64,000 nucleotides of DNA from Phyto melanocephala (taxonomy: Eukaryota; Arthropoda; Insecta; Diptera; Rhinophoridae), in contig OW799235.1 in assembly GCA_941918925.1 (NCBI GenBank), positions 104,115,947 to 104,179,946 on the forward strand, read 5' to 3'. Under the pieces are notes generated by a model. It saw only the letters and a program-made list of their open reading frames with translations. It searched no databases and had not been told where the DNA came from. Below are positions 12,037 to 24,327 of the stretch, piece by piece. Within the stretch, counting starts at the first letter, position 1, and each line of letters opens with the position of its first letter. Position numbers and translations under genes: made by a program.

Positions 12037-12637
12037 GTATATATAGGTTTGTCATTCCGTGTGAAATTTCTACAATTTTCATTTCCGACCCCATAAAATA
12101 TATATTTTCTGAAAGCTTATGAATAGGGGAGTCGTTTAAGCTCTGTCAGTCTGTCTGTCTGACCGTCTGTCCGTGTGTATGTTAAAATCAACTTTTTGAA
12201 GCCCCCGACATCGCTTGGACCCGGGTGAGGTATTAAAATATCAGAAATATTCGGGAGTAGATTGGTATGGAAAATCTGAAACATCGGTACATAAACAACT
12301 GAGATATGAGCAATAAATCACGACCACCTCGATTTTTTTTCACAAAAACAACATTACAACAACAGCATACATACAAACGTGTATACTGGATAGAGAAAAC
12401 GTGGCATCGAATCCCAGCTGAGCCAAAAAAATTTTTTTTTTATTTTTTTTTATTTTTTATTATTTTTTTTTTGAACATACATACGAAAATTAATAATTTT
12501 ACAATGGCATGTTTTTTATATGTATGTACGTTTTTCATATGGGATGAATGGTGATACAAACAATTGTTATTGCATGACTACACGTTGTGAAGGGTATATA
12601 AGATTCGGCACAGCCGAATATAGCACTGTTACTTGTT
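12037..12637 (+). mobile_element. DINE-1-like element family A, copy 2 (5' truncated)
   Basis: Homology starts inside the 5' hairpin at TATATATAGGTTTGTCATTC; the first ~25 bp are missing. It includes TTCCGACCCCATAAAATAT, the CTGTCTGTCTGACCG block, GTGGCATCGAATCCCAGCTG, a short T/A core (about 12427-12472), and the 3' part GAAGGGTATATAAGATTCGG..CAGCCGAATATAGC..ACTTGTT. The frames of 78-82 residues inside are shadows of the repeat. Confidence 0.8.
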
Positions 12638-12654
12638 CACTGTGTGAAGGGTAT
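12638..12654 (-). mobile_element. Inverted DINE-A 5' end fragment abutting copy 2
   Basis: Directly after the terminal ACTTGTT comes CACTGTGTGAAGGGTAT, the reverse complement of the first bases of a family A 5' end. Either the tip of a second, oppositely oriented element, or a terminal inversion. Confidence 0.6.
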
Positions 12655-13395
12655 AAAAATATATCATTATTTTCCACAAAAGGCTCTGTTGCGTTTTCAG
12701 GTTTGTTTTCCGAAATTTTTTCTTTTAAGTTTGATAAACGATTTTTTCCTAGTTAAATGTAATTTTAAAAACTTTGTCCCTTTTATTTGTTTCTCTTCTA
12801 TATACACACATACATATTTCTAACCAAAAATAATGTCTGGCAAAATTTCGAGGGAGAAATTGAGACAAAACTATAAAGCAGAAAAAAAAATTATGAAATA
12901 AATGAAATTAAACTAAAAAAAACAATACGAAATAGATGTGAATGAATGTACAAAAATTTCAAGTGTCCTGCCAAAAATAATACAATAGAAAAAATCATGA
13001 ACATGAACCATTTTATGATGAATGTTTTTTAAGCAAGATGAAAAGAAAAAACCTTTAATAGAATACAATAATATTTATTACATGAGAGTTAAGGGTCATT
13101 CAGTAAAATCATTATTTTGCTTTTTGTTTATTTTTTTAATTTTCTTTTTGTTCCCTTGCCAATGCAACAGTTTTAAGTTTTTATTTTTGTAATGTTAAAT
13201 TTTCTAAGAGGACAGTAAAAATATAATGTAAAATATGACTGGTAGTGGCAAATATCAACAGTAAGTATGTGAATAATATTGTAAATTATATTATTGATTC
13301 ACTTTATTAGTGTTGGTTTTCAAAATCTAAGATGAACTTAAAACGGATCATAGTTAAGGTGATCGTAATCTAACAGTGCCATACTGTGATTGGAT
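12655..13395. other. AT-rich DNA without recognised features
   Basis: Poly-A and poly-T runs; nothing recognisable in any frame. Confidence 0.5.
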
Positions 13396-13411
13396 CGTTT
13401 GTTTGTTGCTT

Positions 13412-13558
13412 AAACATATACGGTATTATAGATAAAAACAAACCGTGAACTAACAAACAAGCTGCTAACGTTTTTATGGGAAATTTTCCATAAGGAAAAG
13501 ATAGCAGCTCGTTAGTTAGCACACAGTTTGTTATTATACATAATGCCGATAATGTTTG
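13412..13558. mobile_element. Foldback/MITE-like inverted repeat
   Basis: The left arm (13412-13469, ending AACAAGCTGCTAAC) pairs imperfectly with the right arm (13500-13558, starting GATAGCAGCTCGTTAGTTAG), with a 30-nt loop that is itself near-palindromic (GGAAATTTTCC). Pairing by eye is about 75% over ~57 bp. The arms may extend outwards to about 13330 and 13610. No target duplication was identified. The 63-residue minus frame across it is an artefact of the palindrome. Confidence 0.6.
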
Positions 13559-13754
13559 CAAGTTATAATTTTTATGTTTAACTAAAGTGTCATAAAGTTA
13601 TCATATTATGGTACAAATGGACATTAATTAATTCATTATAGTCACAATACGATATAAATTACTCGTCTACAAATTATTTTAAATTAATATAATATAACAG
13701 TTTTTTGCTGTAACAGTTAAACCGCGATAATTCGTACCCCGTTAATTTAAAAGC

Positions 13755-15345
13755 CTCAATAATTTCACCTCTGATACCAAAAGTATATATCTGTGGCTTG
13801 GAGCTAAAAGGGCCAATGTCAAAATATTTACTTTTGAGAAAATTGGAATTAAACTTTAACTTTCATATATGCTTTCATAGTGACATTGGCCAGCATTTTA
13901 TTTATGAAACTGTTCTGGGTTAAGTATGACTTTAGCTGTTTTACCATAATGAAAAAGAGCAAGAAAACAAATCTAATGCAATGATTAACTCAAAAGAGCA
14001 AAAAAGTGACATTGGCCATTTTAGCTCCAAGCCACAGATATATTTATGTCGCTTCGTTTCTAATTTCTAGAATATTAGTTTCCGACCCCATTAAATATTT
14101 ATTTTCAGATAGTATTAAACTTGATTGAGCAATATCCGCCTATTCGTGCCCTAGTGGAAATCAACATTTAGAAGCCCTCACATGTAACACAGAACTGTAT
14201 GTGGTATCACTGTTTTACACATATCGGGGTATGATTTTTTTCTTGAAAACCATATCAAGTCATTTAAGCTTCTAATTAATTTTTGGACACGTTAGAGCCA
14301 CCAAAATACAAACCAAGTGTTGAGAAAAATGTATAAAAACGGTTTGAAAATAACTGAATTTTAACCACAAAAATATAAATACTTTGTTGTTTTTCCTATA
14401 ATTTACAAAAAAAACGACTTTCATCAGCTTCTGAGCAACAGATAAGAGAAAAATTTAAAATCAAAGAGGGCCGCCACTACAAAATGGCGTATAAGAAACT
14501 TATATGTATATAGTGCAAATCTAGTAGTTTTAAATCATAGTCAACCAAATTGTAAAATGCTTTTGTATGCTGTAAGCGGATTACCCAGTAAACAATAAGT
14601 CAAGCGTTTGGAAACATGATGCAGCATTTTTTATTCTTATAATATTTTACGCTTTCAACCGAAAGAAAGATTTTTTAAACAGTTTAAATCAAAGATTTAA
14701 ATAATAATGTTCTTTTTTAATTAAAATACATTAATTGTTATGTTTTTATTTTTTAATAAATATTTTGGTTTGGATAATTATAATTTTATGAATTTTATTT
14801 ATTAATTTATGTTTTAATCTAATCTATTTTAATTAACTTTTGAAAAAAAAATATGTATATAAAAACAATTACTTCATTAAAAAAAATATTTAAAAAATAT
14901 CAATTATATTTGTACTAATTTCAGATATCAAAATTAAACACTCTTGTTTCCTAAAAAACAATTTCTCATCTTCGACTGAATCAAAAAGCATAAGAAAATT
15001 GTATGAAGCTCACTTTGCTCAATTGTGCTATGAATTGGCTGCCTATTTTATAAATATACCCACTTCAACCCCCTCAATATTGGTATCAAACAAAAAGGCT
15101 TGGACAGTTGAATAGAGTAAAAAATTAATAAGTTAAAATCCAAGATGGCGTTCGATATATATATGGGTAAAAAATATATATATGGATATATGGGTAAAAA
15201 AAAATAGTTATTACGGCTTTGTCCCCTTCAACCCCCACAGTTTGGGTATCAAAAAAAAGGGCCTCACCAGTATAATAGAGCTAACTAAAAAAATTCAAAA
15301 GATGTCGTTGGAAATAATGAAGCGGTATTATGAGAATGGGTAAAA
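13755..15345 (+). mobile_element. DINE-1-like element family B, copy 2, with nested MITE
   Basis: The 5' remnant TTTCACCTCTGATACCAAAAG (about 13763-13783) is interrupted by a MITE, and the body resumes at 14043 with CGCTTCGTTTCTAATTTCT and TTTCCGACCCCATTAAATAT. At least two internal units follow: 'CCCTCAATATTGGTATCAAA' plus CCAAGATGGCGTTCG, and CAACCCCCACAGTTTGGGTA plus GATGTCGTTGGAAATAATG. The same units appear reversed in the 19.0 and 56.5 kb copies. The 3' hairpin end is absent or unrecognisable. Confidence 0.65.
13786..14042 (-). mobile_element. TA-flanked MITE, family M, copy 2
   Basis: Ends TATATCTGTGGCTTGGAGCT and AGCTCCAAGCCACAGATATA form TIRs of about 35 bp running through GGCCAATGTCA. 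It is 257 bp and matches the copy at 5659-5894 along its length when reverse-complemented, including an internal GGCCAATGTCA. It sits at the homologous TATATA point of a DINE-B 5' end. Confidence 0.85.
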
Positions 15346-18300
15346 ATAATGATATTTATGATAAATCAAATGTTTATGCAAAACTCTCATTTTCTAATTT
15401 TCATAAATCGAATATTGTTTGAAAGAATATAATATGAACGTAATGATCGTACTGCAACAATGTTCTCTCCGTGTGTATGAGTAGTTTTAACAAATTTAAT
15501 TTATCTTTTTATGCTTTCTGTCTTTTATATATGGACATAACTATATTGACTTAGATTGTCACAAGGACCAAGGTAATATTTGCTTCGTTGGGTTTTAGAT
15601 TTGGATCTCTCTTATCACTAGGACTAAGTAGGGTAATAAGATCTCATTTAGTATTTTTATATAATGTCTATATTATAATATTTGGAGAACTATCATTATT
15701 TCTATCCTGTTCAGAAAAATATTTATTACTATCCTGTGCCTGCGATTTCGTCTGCACATTTATCGGGAAGAAAGGTAGCCTCTTTGTGTAATAATTCAGG
15801 TTATTATATATCTGTGTGGTAAATTTAATTTAAATCTGTTTAGCCAAATTTTGCTTGATCGAATAAAAATTTTAAAATATTTAAATATAAAAATATTAAT
15901 ATTAGATAGGGATAGGATTTAAAATGCAAACATTTCTTTAACACAAAACAATTATATAAACGATGTTGGATGATTTAATTTTTTTCATCAGTATGTGTAA
16001 ATTTTTTACTCTCGAAACCCTTAAACTACAAAGTAACTAACTACAGAAAACATATTTTTTCAAATTTTTGTAAATTTGCTTGATTAACGTGATAATTTGT
16101 GTTGATGTAGGTTCATTCACATTCACATTTTTTATATTAGTAGGATAAGCTTAATGTTGCTTTTGCAAAAGCTTTATGATGAAATTTAAATTTCAACGTT
16201 TGAAACTAGCCTTCGACAAAACCAGAATTTCATAATTTTTTTTAACATAAAAAATTTCTATATTCAAGGGGATAGATGACTTTTCCGTTAATACAAGACT
16301 GCACAAATCGTCAGAAGGTAACACACATCCTTCTCAATATAGCGAAATATTTGCGAGCACAAAATAAGCTATTATGTGCCTCAAACTTTTATATATCGGT
16401 GGTTCCAATACAGAACATTGTTTATTCTAAACTTGTGTGACAACAGTTTTTTTTACTCAGCGGAATTACATTATTGAAATTTATGAAGCCTTAAAGTATG
16501 TTGTGTCATATCCAAGAGCCAAATTTGCAATATGCAGAGATCTACTTGCATGATTGAACTCATTGAATTTAATAATTCAAAATATTTTGATTGATTTATT
16601 CTCTAGTATTAAATATATCTGACCTAAATATACCTGAACTAACCTAGCGTTTATACATGCCAATTAGATTTCGAAAAACTTAATACACTTAAATTTTTTT
16701 TACTAATACACTCACATTATTTTTCTCAATGGCAGTTCCAGTGGCAGCTAAATTTGCATTCGAGTTGAAATTTGATAGTGGCATGCCACTAAATGTCAAA
16801 ATGAAAAACAATGTTACCCTTTTAAAATTTAATGCAAATTTACTGGATTATTGTATATTGTAAACAATTGCATGCCACTACTTGCATGTGTAAATGCAAG
16901 GTAAATAAGATTTAAGGAAAAGAATTTGCTGATTCTGCTTTATAGAAACACCAAAAAAACTAACTTTTGTTTTACATAAATATTATAAATCGAAGAGGTT
17001 TAGGAAAACAAATTGCAAATGATAAATACAATATTTAAAACTCCTCGAGCAACTGGTACACATTTATTAAAAACAAAAAACAATCTATGGCTATAATTAT
17101 AACTACGAAAAAAATATATGTATATACATAGATTAGATTATTACAATTTTCTGTCACTCCAGTTAATTCTGACTTTTCCCCATCTTGTTAGTGGCTAACT
17201 AGACCATTCTGTAGGTGAAATGAATTATATTTAACCATCGATGCGTATTTTCTTTTAGAGAAAATATGCAAAATATTAAAAATATTTTTTTTTACGTTAT
17301 AATCGGTAAAACAAACACAGTTCGATTTAAAGTAAAAAAATTAATAAAAGAACACACACATACACACATGACAAACTCTAAAACTGAACAATTGTTTTTT
17401 AACATATTTTGCTCATTCTCTAGTACTTTAAACTCTTTTTAAAAGGCTTGTATTATTTTTTTAAATGCATTTTAACTAGTTTTCATTTATATGACATCCA
17501 TCGATATTGAACGAATATGAACCTCAAAAGGCTGAAAAGCAACATCATTCTTTTTTTATGCATATATGAGTGTGTGTGTGTGTGTGTGTGTGTTTGTGAT
17601 TTTTTTGTTTATTTATTTACTGAAACCAAATGGCTTAAAACACAACAACTCGTCGATGGATTTTTTCTATTTAACACTTTGTATGACTATTTGTAATTTA
17701 CTCACAGGATCTGGACAGGTCGCACTGTTTGAAAGTGAACTAAAAAATTGTGATAAGTTTTAATCATTTTTTGCTTTCTTTTTTAAGTTTTCATCTATGA
17801 ATTTTATTACAAAAATTCCAAGAACTCTATGCTGACAAAACATAGAAATGCCTTAATTTTTTTTAATAGATATATTACAATTAAAGATAGAAGTTCTGAT
17901 ATATCCAAGCTTATCTAATTAGCCGTAACTAGCAAACGACTTAAAACAAAATTATTTAACACAACATACTATTCTATTTTTAACACTTTTTCCATCTACT
18001 TGTTGTGTTTAAAGGAAAGGACTTACACTGTAACTCTGATAATGGCATACAAACAATATTCAATACTACAAAAACCATATACAAACTGTGGTAACAGCTC
18101 GTAACTTGTCCATTTTATCTGTAGGCTTAATCTCGCACATACTTTTGAACATTCAATTTCCTACACTTTTTTCCCACAGTACTTTTGTAAACACTAAAAC
18201 TTGGCCAAACACTCAATACTATACACTTACATGTGGCAATGTGTGGATATGCGTTGTTAATGTAACATTCCAGCGCATTTACTGCATTTGATCCAGGATT

Positions 18301-18699
18301 GTCTGAAAAAAGGGATTTTAGTTTTTTGTGCATTTATTTCTTTAACTAAAAATTCGAGATATTGATGTAGTAGATGCATATTTTCTACTTTTAATCTCAC
18401 TAAAGTTGTTCGTTTTGTTTCAGTTTGGGCTTTTGAATATAAAAAAGCGTATCAATAGGATTATGTTGAAAGTGTGTTTATTTGTTTTATATTTGTTTGT
18501 TTTGTGTTGGTAAAATGTTATTTAAGAGGAAACTCTGTTTTCACAACTAATTTAATTTTATTTTATAAATTTAGATCTTTACTTAGTATAACGTTGTATT
18601 GTTTGTTATTCAAAACAACTATTCACGAATTGTTATCGAAATGGTACGAGAAAGAAACAGGAATTTTTAATACATTAAACTATTTAGTTCCCATATGAA
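15346..18699. other. AT-rich DNA; only a TG microsatellite recognised
   Basis: No domain-bearing frame. The frame at 15588-15791 encodes a hydrophobic peptide with no recognised motif and no supporting splice or codon evidence. A short ATTTGCAT / ATGCAAAT palindromic spacing near 16745-16850 was not resolved into an element. Confidence 0.45.
17566..17594. repeat. (TG)n microsatellite
   Basis: Thirteen or so TG dinucleotides in a row after ATATGAG, ending TTTGTG. Confidence 0.9.
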
Positions 18700-18990
18700 A
18701 TTCACTTTGTGCAAGAACTGAAACCAACAAATACCAGTAACGGCTTGATAATGCTATTCGTTATCGTAAAAAACCGGAGGAGAATCCAGACTTCATTCAA
18801 AATTTGATAATGATCAATAAATCGTATTTTGTATTAATTGAATACGTCAACAAGCAAAATTGCATTTACTTAGTCCCTGTTTAGTAGGTCGAACAACATT
18901 TAGTTTGGGTGCATATTACGGATGGAAAAGAGAACATCCATCGTTTTCGTGGTGGACACTCAGCGACATGCTTTGTTGGGAAACAAATTA
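18700..18990 (+). pseudogene. Mariner-like (IS630-Tc1-mariner) transposase fragment
   Basis: In the + frame from about 18732 the translation includes EENPDFIQNLIM, then INKSYFVL, then YVNKQNC. In mariner-like transposases with this signature the middle stretch reads S-D-E-A-H-F and holds the first catalytic Asp. Here it is Asn-Lys, so the active site is lost. A stop and a frameshift lie just upstream (VQELKPT in another frame). Only the central ~60 codons are clear. It abuts the 3' end of a DINE-B copy at 19015. Confidence 0.75.
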
Positions 18991-19014
18991 ACACACTGTA
19001 TAAATCTAAAAAAT

Positions 19015-20699
19015 AACAAGTAGGCCGTACCGAAACTAATAATACCTTTCACCGTCATGTACGTAGGTATAGTGACCACATCGTAGCTAAGCCTATTATT
19101 ATTATTTCCGACGCCTTCTTTGATTTTTTAATTTTTACATATTTAACTTTTTTCTACTAGTCAAGCTAGGGTAGCCAGATTTGAAATTTGAAAAAACAGT
19201 ACACTCACGATAAAAAAGCAGTCAATAAAGAAAAAAAAAAATACGTTTTTTATTAAGAAATCATAACAATCTATTTCACTTATAGCTATGGTTTTTTCAT
19301 TAGCTCTTGCAAGCTAGTTGAAGTGGTTTTTCCAAATCTCTTTAAATTTATTTTTACGTCGATTACTAATTTGCTTCCTTCGTTTGGAATACGGCGTTCA
19401 AGCTATTTCTTTTACATCTGCAGTTGAGCTATCTAATAGAGATTCTTCGGAAATGATTTTTCTCTATCAATTTCTAAAAATTATTTTTTTAATCAACTAT
19501 AAACTTATAATAACAACGTTGTTAACAAGCGATGTGCTTAAAATTATCTTAGATTTTGTTACACTGGTAAAAGTTTGTTTATCAAATATCAAAATAGAGA
19601 AATGTTATTGTTTTATAAAAAATATTCATAAAAACATTACAAAGTGTGAAAAAACAGTAAATTTGGGTACTGTTTTGGGTGTTGTGCATTAAAAAGTACA
19701 ATTAAGAAAATACAGTACATGTACTGCTAAAAACAGTACGTCTGGCACCCCTAAGTCCAGCCCTTTTATTTGATATCCATATTGTTGTAATTAATAAGAT
19801 TTGTTTTCACATTTTGTTTCAGACGCCATCTTGGATTTTACACTTTTTTAATAGTTTGCTACATTGTACTGGTCAAGCCCTTTTATTTGATATCAATATT
19901 GTGGGGGTTGAGGGAGATAAAGCCGTTTCTACTATTTTTGACTCATATATTCGCCATTTGATTTAGGACGCCATCTTTTTTTCTTTTCGCAGCTAACTAT
20001 ATTTAAATACTCAAGCCCTTTCATTTGATCCCCATATTGACTCTCTCTGTTGTATAGATACTGAAAAATATCGATTCCCGTTTGTAAATTTTCAGAATAA
20101 CACTGAAGCAGTTGTACTTTGGTGCTTATTTCTAGGCTGGTTTCAGACAGATCTGTTAGTTTTCTTTAGAAATAATTTCTACGGCTTTTAATTGGTATCT
20201 TGAGCGTGTTCAAAAATTGTTTAGGAGTTTGAAAAAATTTTATATATTTACAAAATATATTTTTTCAAATAACTTTTACCTATAGCTTTGCCGGTTAGTG
20301 ACCAATTTGTCAAATTTTTCATAAAAATCTCGAGAGGTATACCAAATTTAGAAATAGTAATAACCGTGTCTACAAATTATCCTAGGACTTGAAATTTTGA
20401 TTTTTGTGATAAAAATAAGCGAAAAAACAGAGGCAGTCGTGCTTGTTTGCTCACATCTCAGAAAGTTATAAGGCGCTTATGCTAATTTCCAATACCTATT
20501 TGCTCCCAAATATTTCTGTGTTGTGGGTATTTAAAAGTTTATTTCAACATACACACGGACAGACGGATGGTGCTTAATCAACTTCCCTATTCACAAGCTT
20601 TCAGAAAATATATACCTTATGGGGTCGAAAATGAATAGAAATTTCATTCGGAATGACAAACCTATATATACCCTTTTACACTGTCTTGTGAAGAGTATA
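19015..20699 (-). mobile_element. DINE-1-like element family B, copy 3, with nested hAT-like element
   Basis: On the minus strand it starts TATACTCTTCACAAGACAGTG with the hairpin partner GGGTATATATAGG, continues TGTCATTCCGAATG, CGACCCCATAAGG, and CATCCGTCTGTCCGTGTGTA, and carries several 'AATATTG.TATCAAATAAAAGGGCTTGA' units. It ends TACATGACGGTGAAAGGTAT, TTTCGGTACGG, CTACTTGTT. Both termini are present, making this the best guide to family B architecture. Interrupted by a hAT-like element at 19167-19753. Confidence 0.75.
19167..19753. mobile_element. hAT-like non-autonomous element, 587 bp
   Basis: Left end TAGGGTAGCCAGAT and right end GTCTGGCACCCCTA are inverted repeats (11 of the first 13 bases match). 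Flanking 8-mers are AGTCAAGC (19159-19166) and AGTCCAGC (19754-19761), a target duplication with one difference, and the intact site is seen in the surrounding DINE-B repeat units (AGTCAAGCCC). This supports hAT superfamily membership. A 124-codon frame runs through the interior (19318-19692) but is AT-driven and shows no transposase motif. Confidence 0.8.
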
Positions 20700-23245
20700 A
20701 TAAAACAGCTAAAATAAAAACCACAAACTTATTTTCTTAACAAAAGAAAAATTTTATAAAGATTTGAAAACAATAACTAGTATTTATTTTGCTTAAAAAA
20801 TATCTTCTCTTATTTCTGAATTACTGCTTAATATTATAAAACAAAAAATTTTGTTGGCTTAAAGTAAATTTTATTTTTAACTATGCAGGTACTCTCATAA
20901 AAATCGGACTAATCGTTCTCAAGTTATGATGAAATGTATCAGAATAACCGTCTTGTTTCGGGCGAAATACTTATTAGGCATGCCCATAAAAAAAACATAA
21001 AACGGATTTGAATTAAGCGCGTCAAAGTCTTTATAGTTCACGTATTTTTATTTAAAGGTGAGTTTTCTGCAGACCAGTATTATTAATTGAAAATAGACTT
21101 AGGAAGATGGTATTGGAAATAGGGCAGTGTTTTAAGAAGCGCAAGAAGTGTAGTGAAATATTTTGGTGGGGTTTTAGCGCCTACTTCACATTGGTAATCA
21201 GTAAATGTTAAAAAATTTAAATTTTTATTTATTTTTTTCGCTAACCCAAAAGAGAAGATTTCAGTTAAGTCTCTTTCATTGAACAAATTTTCATTTAGTA
21301 TAACTGTGTTTTTTTTTTGTTTTATATGCCAACAATACTGCAGCATAATGAAAATGAATATTCTAATTAGAAAACATTATCATTTGTGCGTCTACCATGT
21401 ATTGTGTATGTTATAATAATTATTTTTTTTTATTTCTACAAAAACTTTTCATTTATTCCTGTTTATGTTTAAAAAAAATATATATTTATTTTTTTTTACC
21501 ATAATGGTGCATTAAAATATTTTTACACCTATTTTTATTACAATATTTTTTTACATTTTGTTTTTTATTTGCCTTTTACTGATTCCGTTATTACCTGGCT
21601 GGTAGCTGCTACTAGCAGCAACAACTACAACAATAATAATCCCCAAATCATACCCCACTGTTATAGTAAGACCAGGAAATTGGAAACATTAAATTTTATA
21701 TGTGTTTGTTGGTATAACGTGTTTATTTTGTTTATTTTTTAAAAAAACATTTTCCCCTCTTCTTTCCGTTTCCGTTGGGATTGTTTGGGTGTGTTGATTT
21801 CCGTTGTTTAAGTATCGTCAAGTTTTATTTTTTATTTTTGCAATGTATCGGTCCAGACATTACTGTATTTATATGTATGTGTCTACAGGTGTTTATGTGC
21901 ACATGTGTTAAACATGTTTAAATAGTCAACTATTATGCTCACTATTACACCTATAAGTTTTTCATTTCTATTTTCATTTGTTTTTTTTTAATTTAATTTC
22001 ACCCCTTCTTGCCATATTTGTATTTGCTTAGCTTTTCCATTTCAAAATCTGGCTTTTAACGTACCTTTCTTGCTGTCAAGTTAAACTGCTTATTGCCAGT
22101 AATGTGTGGTAATGTTTGATTATTTGATGTTTTTTATGGCATAAATGTGTAAGTAAGTATATTTCCGGTTAAGTTAATATTTAATTTAATTGAAAGGATT
22201 TTTTTTAGAATTCAAATCCCTTTTATATTTAAATAATTTTTTTTAATGGACATTATCACACATATGTTTTACCTGCTTAAGCATGTTGCAAAGAGATGTA
22301 ATAAAATAAGGCCGATATTTTTTAAACACGTATTATTTTTGCCTTTTTGCACTTTTGGAATGTGGGGTTGCTTGGTTTGATTGACATAGAGGGGGAAATT
22401 ACGTTGTAAACTGATTTTGAAATAGTAATTTAATTGTGAAATTAAAATAAACGTTTTTTAGGACATTGCTTATAATAATAATAATAGAAGCAACATGATT
22501 TCAATGCGGATTGCACAATTATCAATTTTAAAAATAATAATTTGAGGCTGCAACAAAGTAATAGAGTAGTGAACCCAGGCAGATACGCCCAGACTAAATT
22601 TCTTTAAAATCCAACCAATGAATTTTGAGCCTACCAAACACAGGCAGAAAGACAGAAAGACATACAGATATACAAAAATTCTATTCAATACAGGTATTTA
22701 TTCAAAATCGTGGACTGTGAACACTAACATCAAAATTTTTAAAAATTATTTTATATGTAGAATCATTTTTGTGTTTTTGTATAGAGACCAAAAACTTTAA
22801 ATTGATAAATATAAAGCGAACGAGTTAACAGGTTAACAGGTTTATTTCTTGAAATTATTCGTCATTTAAGAAAACAAACACTTTGCGTTTAACAAAAGAA
22901 CTCAAAATATTTTCTTTTTACGATAAAAGTGCAAAAAAATTTAAATTTTCTCGAGATAATAAAACAAACAAACCAATTTATAGTCCTCCATCATAATTTT
23001 GGTGCATAATATTTGTTTCAATTTAATATTAGCTAACCCAAGCTTCAACATATTTTTAATACTTTTTCTAGAACTTTTTTTAAATTTCTGTGACTTATAG
23101 GTATAAGAGCTAGGAATGTTAATGGTATGCACATTTGCATTAAAATAAAACTTATTTAAAATAATTATTTAGTTTTTTGACCTTTTTTAATTTAAATATT
23201 AACTAAAATTATTTCAGCTCGAGGTCTTTTAATTATTTTAACAAT
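20700..23245. other. AT-rich DNA without recognised features
   Basis: Frames here (for example minus 21083-21346, 87 residues) show no known domain. Poly-T tracts lie near 21420-21560. Nothing else recognised. Confidence 0.45.
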
Positions 23246-23250
23246 ATCTT

Positions 23251-23329
23251 TAATTCTTCCAATATTTCGCTACTCCGTTGTGTAGCATCGTCAGGAAATA
23301 TTTTTGTTAGCGAAATGTTGGAAGAATTA
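23251..23329 (-). repeat. Long hairpin with hammerhead-like core
   Basis: Arms TAATTCTTCCAATATTTCGC (from 23251) and GCGAAATGTTGGAAGAATTA (to 23329) are 22 bp with one mismatch including the flanking TA. On the minus strand the stretch includes CTGACGA, then GCTAC-loop-GTAGC, then GAAA, the order of a hammerhead ribozyme core, but with an extra U between CTGACGA and the stem. A related sequence is at 46761-46797. Confidence 0.55.
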
Positions 23330-23393
23330 ATAATAATGAAATAATTTTAGTTAATATATAAAACTTTTTTAATAAAATTTTTGTAATAATATT

Positions 23394-23681
23394 ATGTTTA
23401 ACAAGGAATTAAATTGGTCGGATCATATTAAAATAACCTGTGAGAAAATATTTGATATACTACGACATTTCTGGATGTCGCAATATTTCACGCCAATTCA
23501 TATTAGAATGCTATTCGCCAAAACATATTTATTGCCAAATCTTATGCATGGTTGTGAGCTGTTTACTAGTTGTGACGCTGTAAGCAGGCAAAGGCTTAAC
23601 ATAACATATTACAACATTGCAAGATATGTATTTGTTATTAAAATACGCAGAGGTATATCCCAATTAAAAAAAAAAATTTAA
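23394..23681 (+). pseudogene. Non-LTR retrotransposon ORF2 fragment (C-terminal to reverse transcriptase)
   Basis: An open frame of 95 codons reads LNWSDHIK near the start, then FTPIHIRMLFAKTYLLPNLM, then DAVSRQRLN and NIARYVFVIKIR. This series (short W..H, then R..L.K..LLP...YG, then S..RLN..YN.IARYVFG) is that of the thumb/connection region that follows the reverse transcriptase domain in LINE ORF2 proteins. The upstream polymerase motifs and downstream RNase H are absent, so it is a truncated copy. The ATG is fortuitous. Confidence 0.7.
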
Positions 23682-23861
23682 ACGTTACGTTTGATAATTT
23701 ACTAAAGTAACGTAAGTTATTAGTTTTGCATAAAATTATATATAACCGAAAGCCACCATACCTGTATAGACAAATAAAATTTTACAGGTCAAATAGAGGA
23801 TAAAACTTGTTTTTCTTTAATGTAACTTTTATTTTTACATTATATTTCATTAATATAAATA

Positions 23862-24327
23862 ACTAGAAAAGCCCGGCGCGCGTTGCTACGCCCCTTAATG
23901 AATAAAAATGCATTCTGAATTTAAATTAAATATCAAGTGCAAAAAGCTTAAAACTATAACTTTTTTTAATGGGCGTGGCACTGCCCACTTTTCTAATCAA
24001 GAAATTGTATAGTCCCGACAACTCAATATGTGCGCAAAGTTTCACAAAAATCGGTCCAGAGCAAGTACCTCAAAAATGTTAACTTATTTCTTATGGGCGT
24101 GGCACTGCCCACTTTTCTAATCACGAAATTGTAAAATCATGACAGCCCAATATGTGTGCAAAGTTTCAATAAAATCGGTCAAGTGCAAGTAGCTAATAAT
24201 GATTATTTTTTATGGGCGTGGCGCCGCCACCTTTTTGCCACCCATAAACACTCCCTGGAATGTGTACAATAACTTGTTAAAGTTTGAGTCCGATCGATTT
24301 TACAGTTTCACTTTTATATATATAGAT
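23862..24327. repeat. Dispersed repeat, family D, copy 2, with three internal ~120-bp units
   Basis: Starts ACTAGAAAAGCCCGGCGCGC and contains three units with ATGGGCGTGGCACTGCCCAC or a variant (near 23970, 24093 and 24213), each followed by an 'AAAGTTTCA..AAAATCGGTC'-like stretch. It closes near CGATCGATTTTACAGTTTCA and a TATATATATAG tail. The class is unknown to me. The tail and internal repeats fit a short retroelement or Helitron-like derivative. Confidence 0.55.

Noticed and set aside
19318..19692. 124-codon frame inside the hAT-like element
   Set aside because: Phe/Ile/Leu-rich, no hAT dimerisation or RNase-H-like motif. Expected by chance in AT-rich DNA.
21083..21346. 87-codon minus frame
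   Set aside because: No recognisable domain, homopolymer-rich 5' part, no splice or context support.
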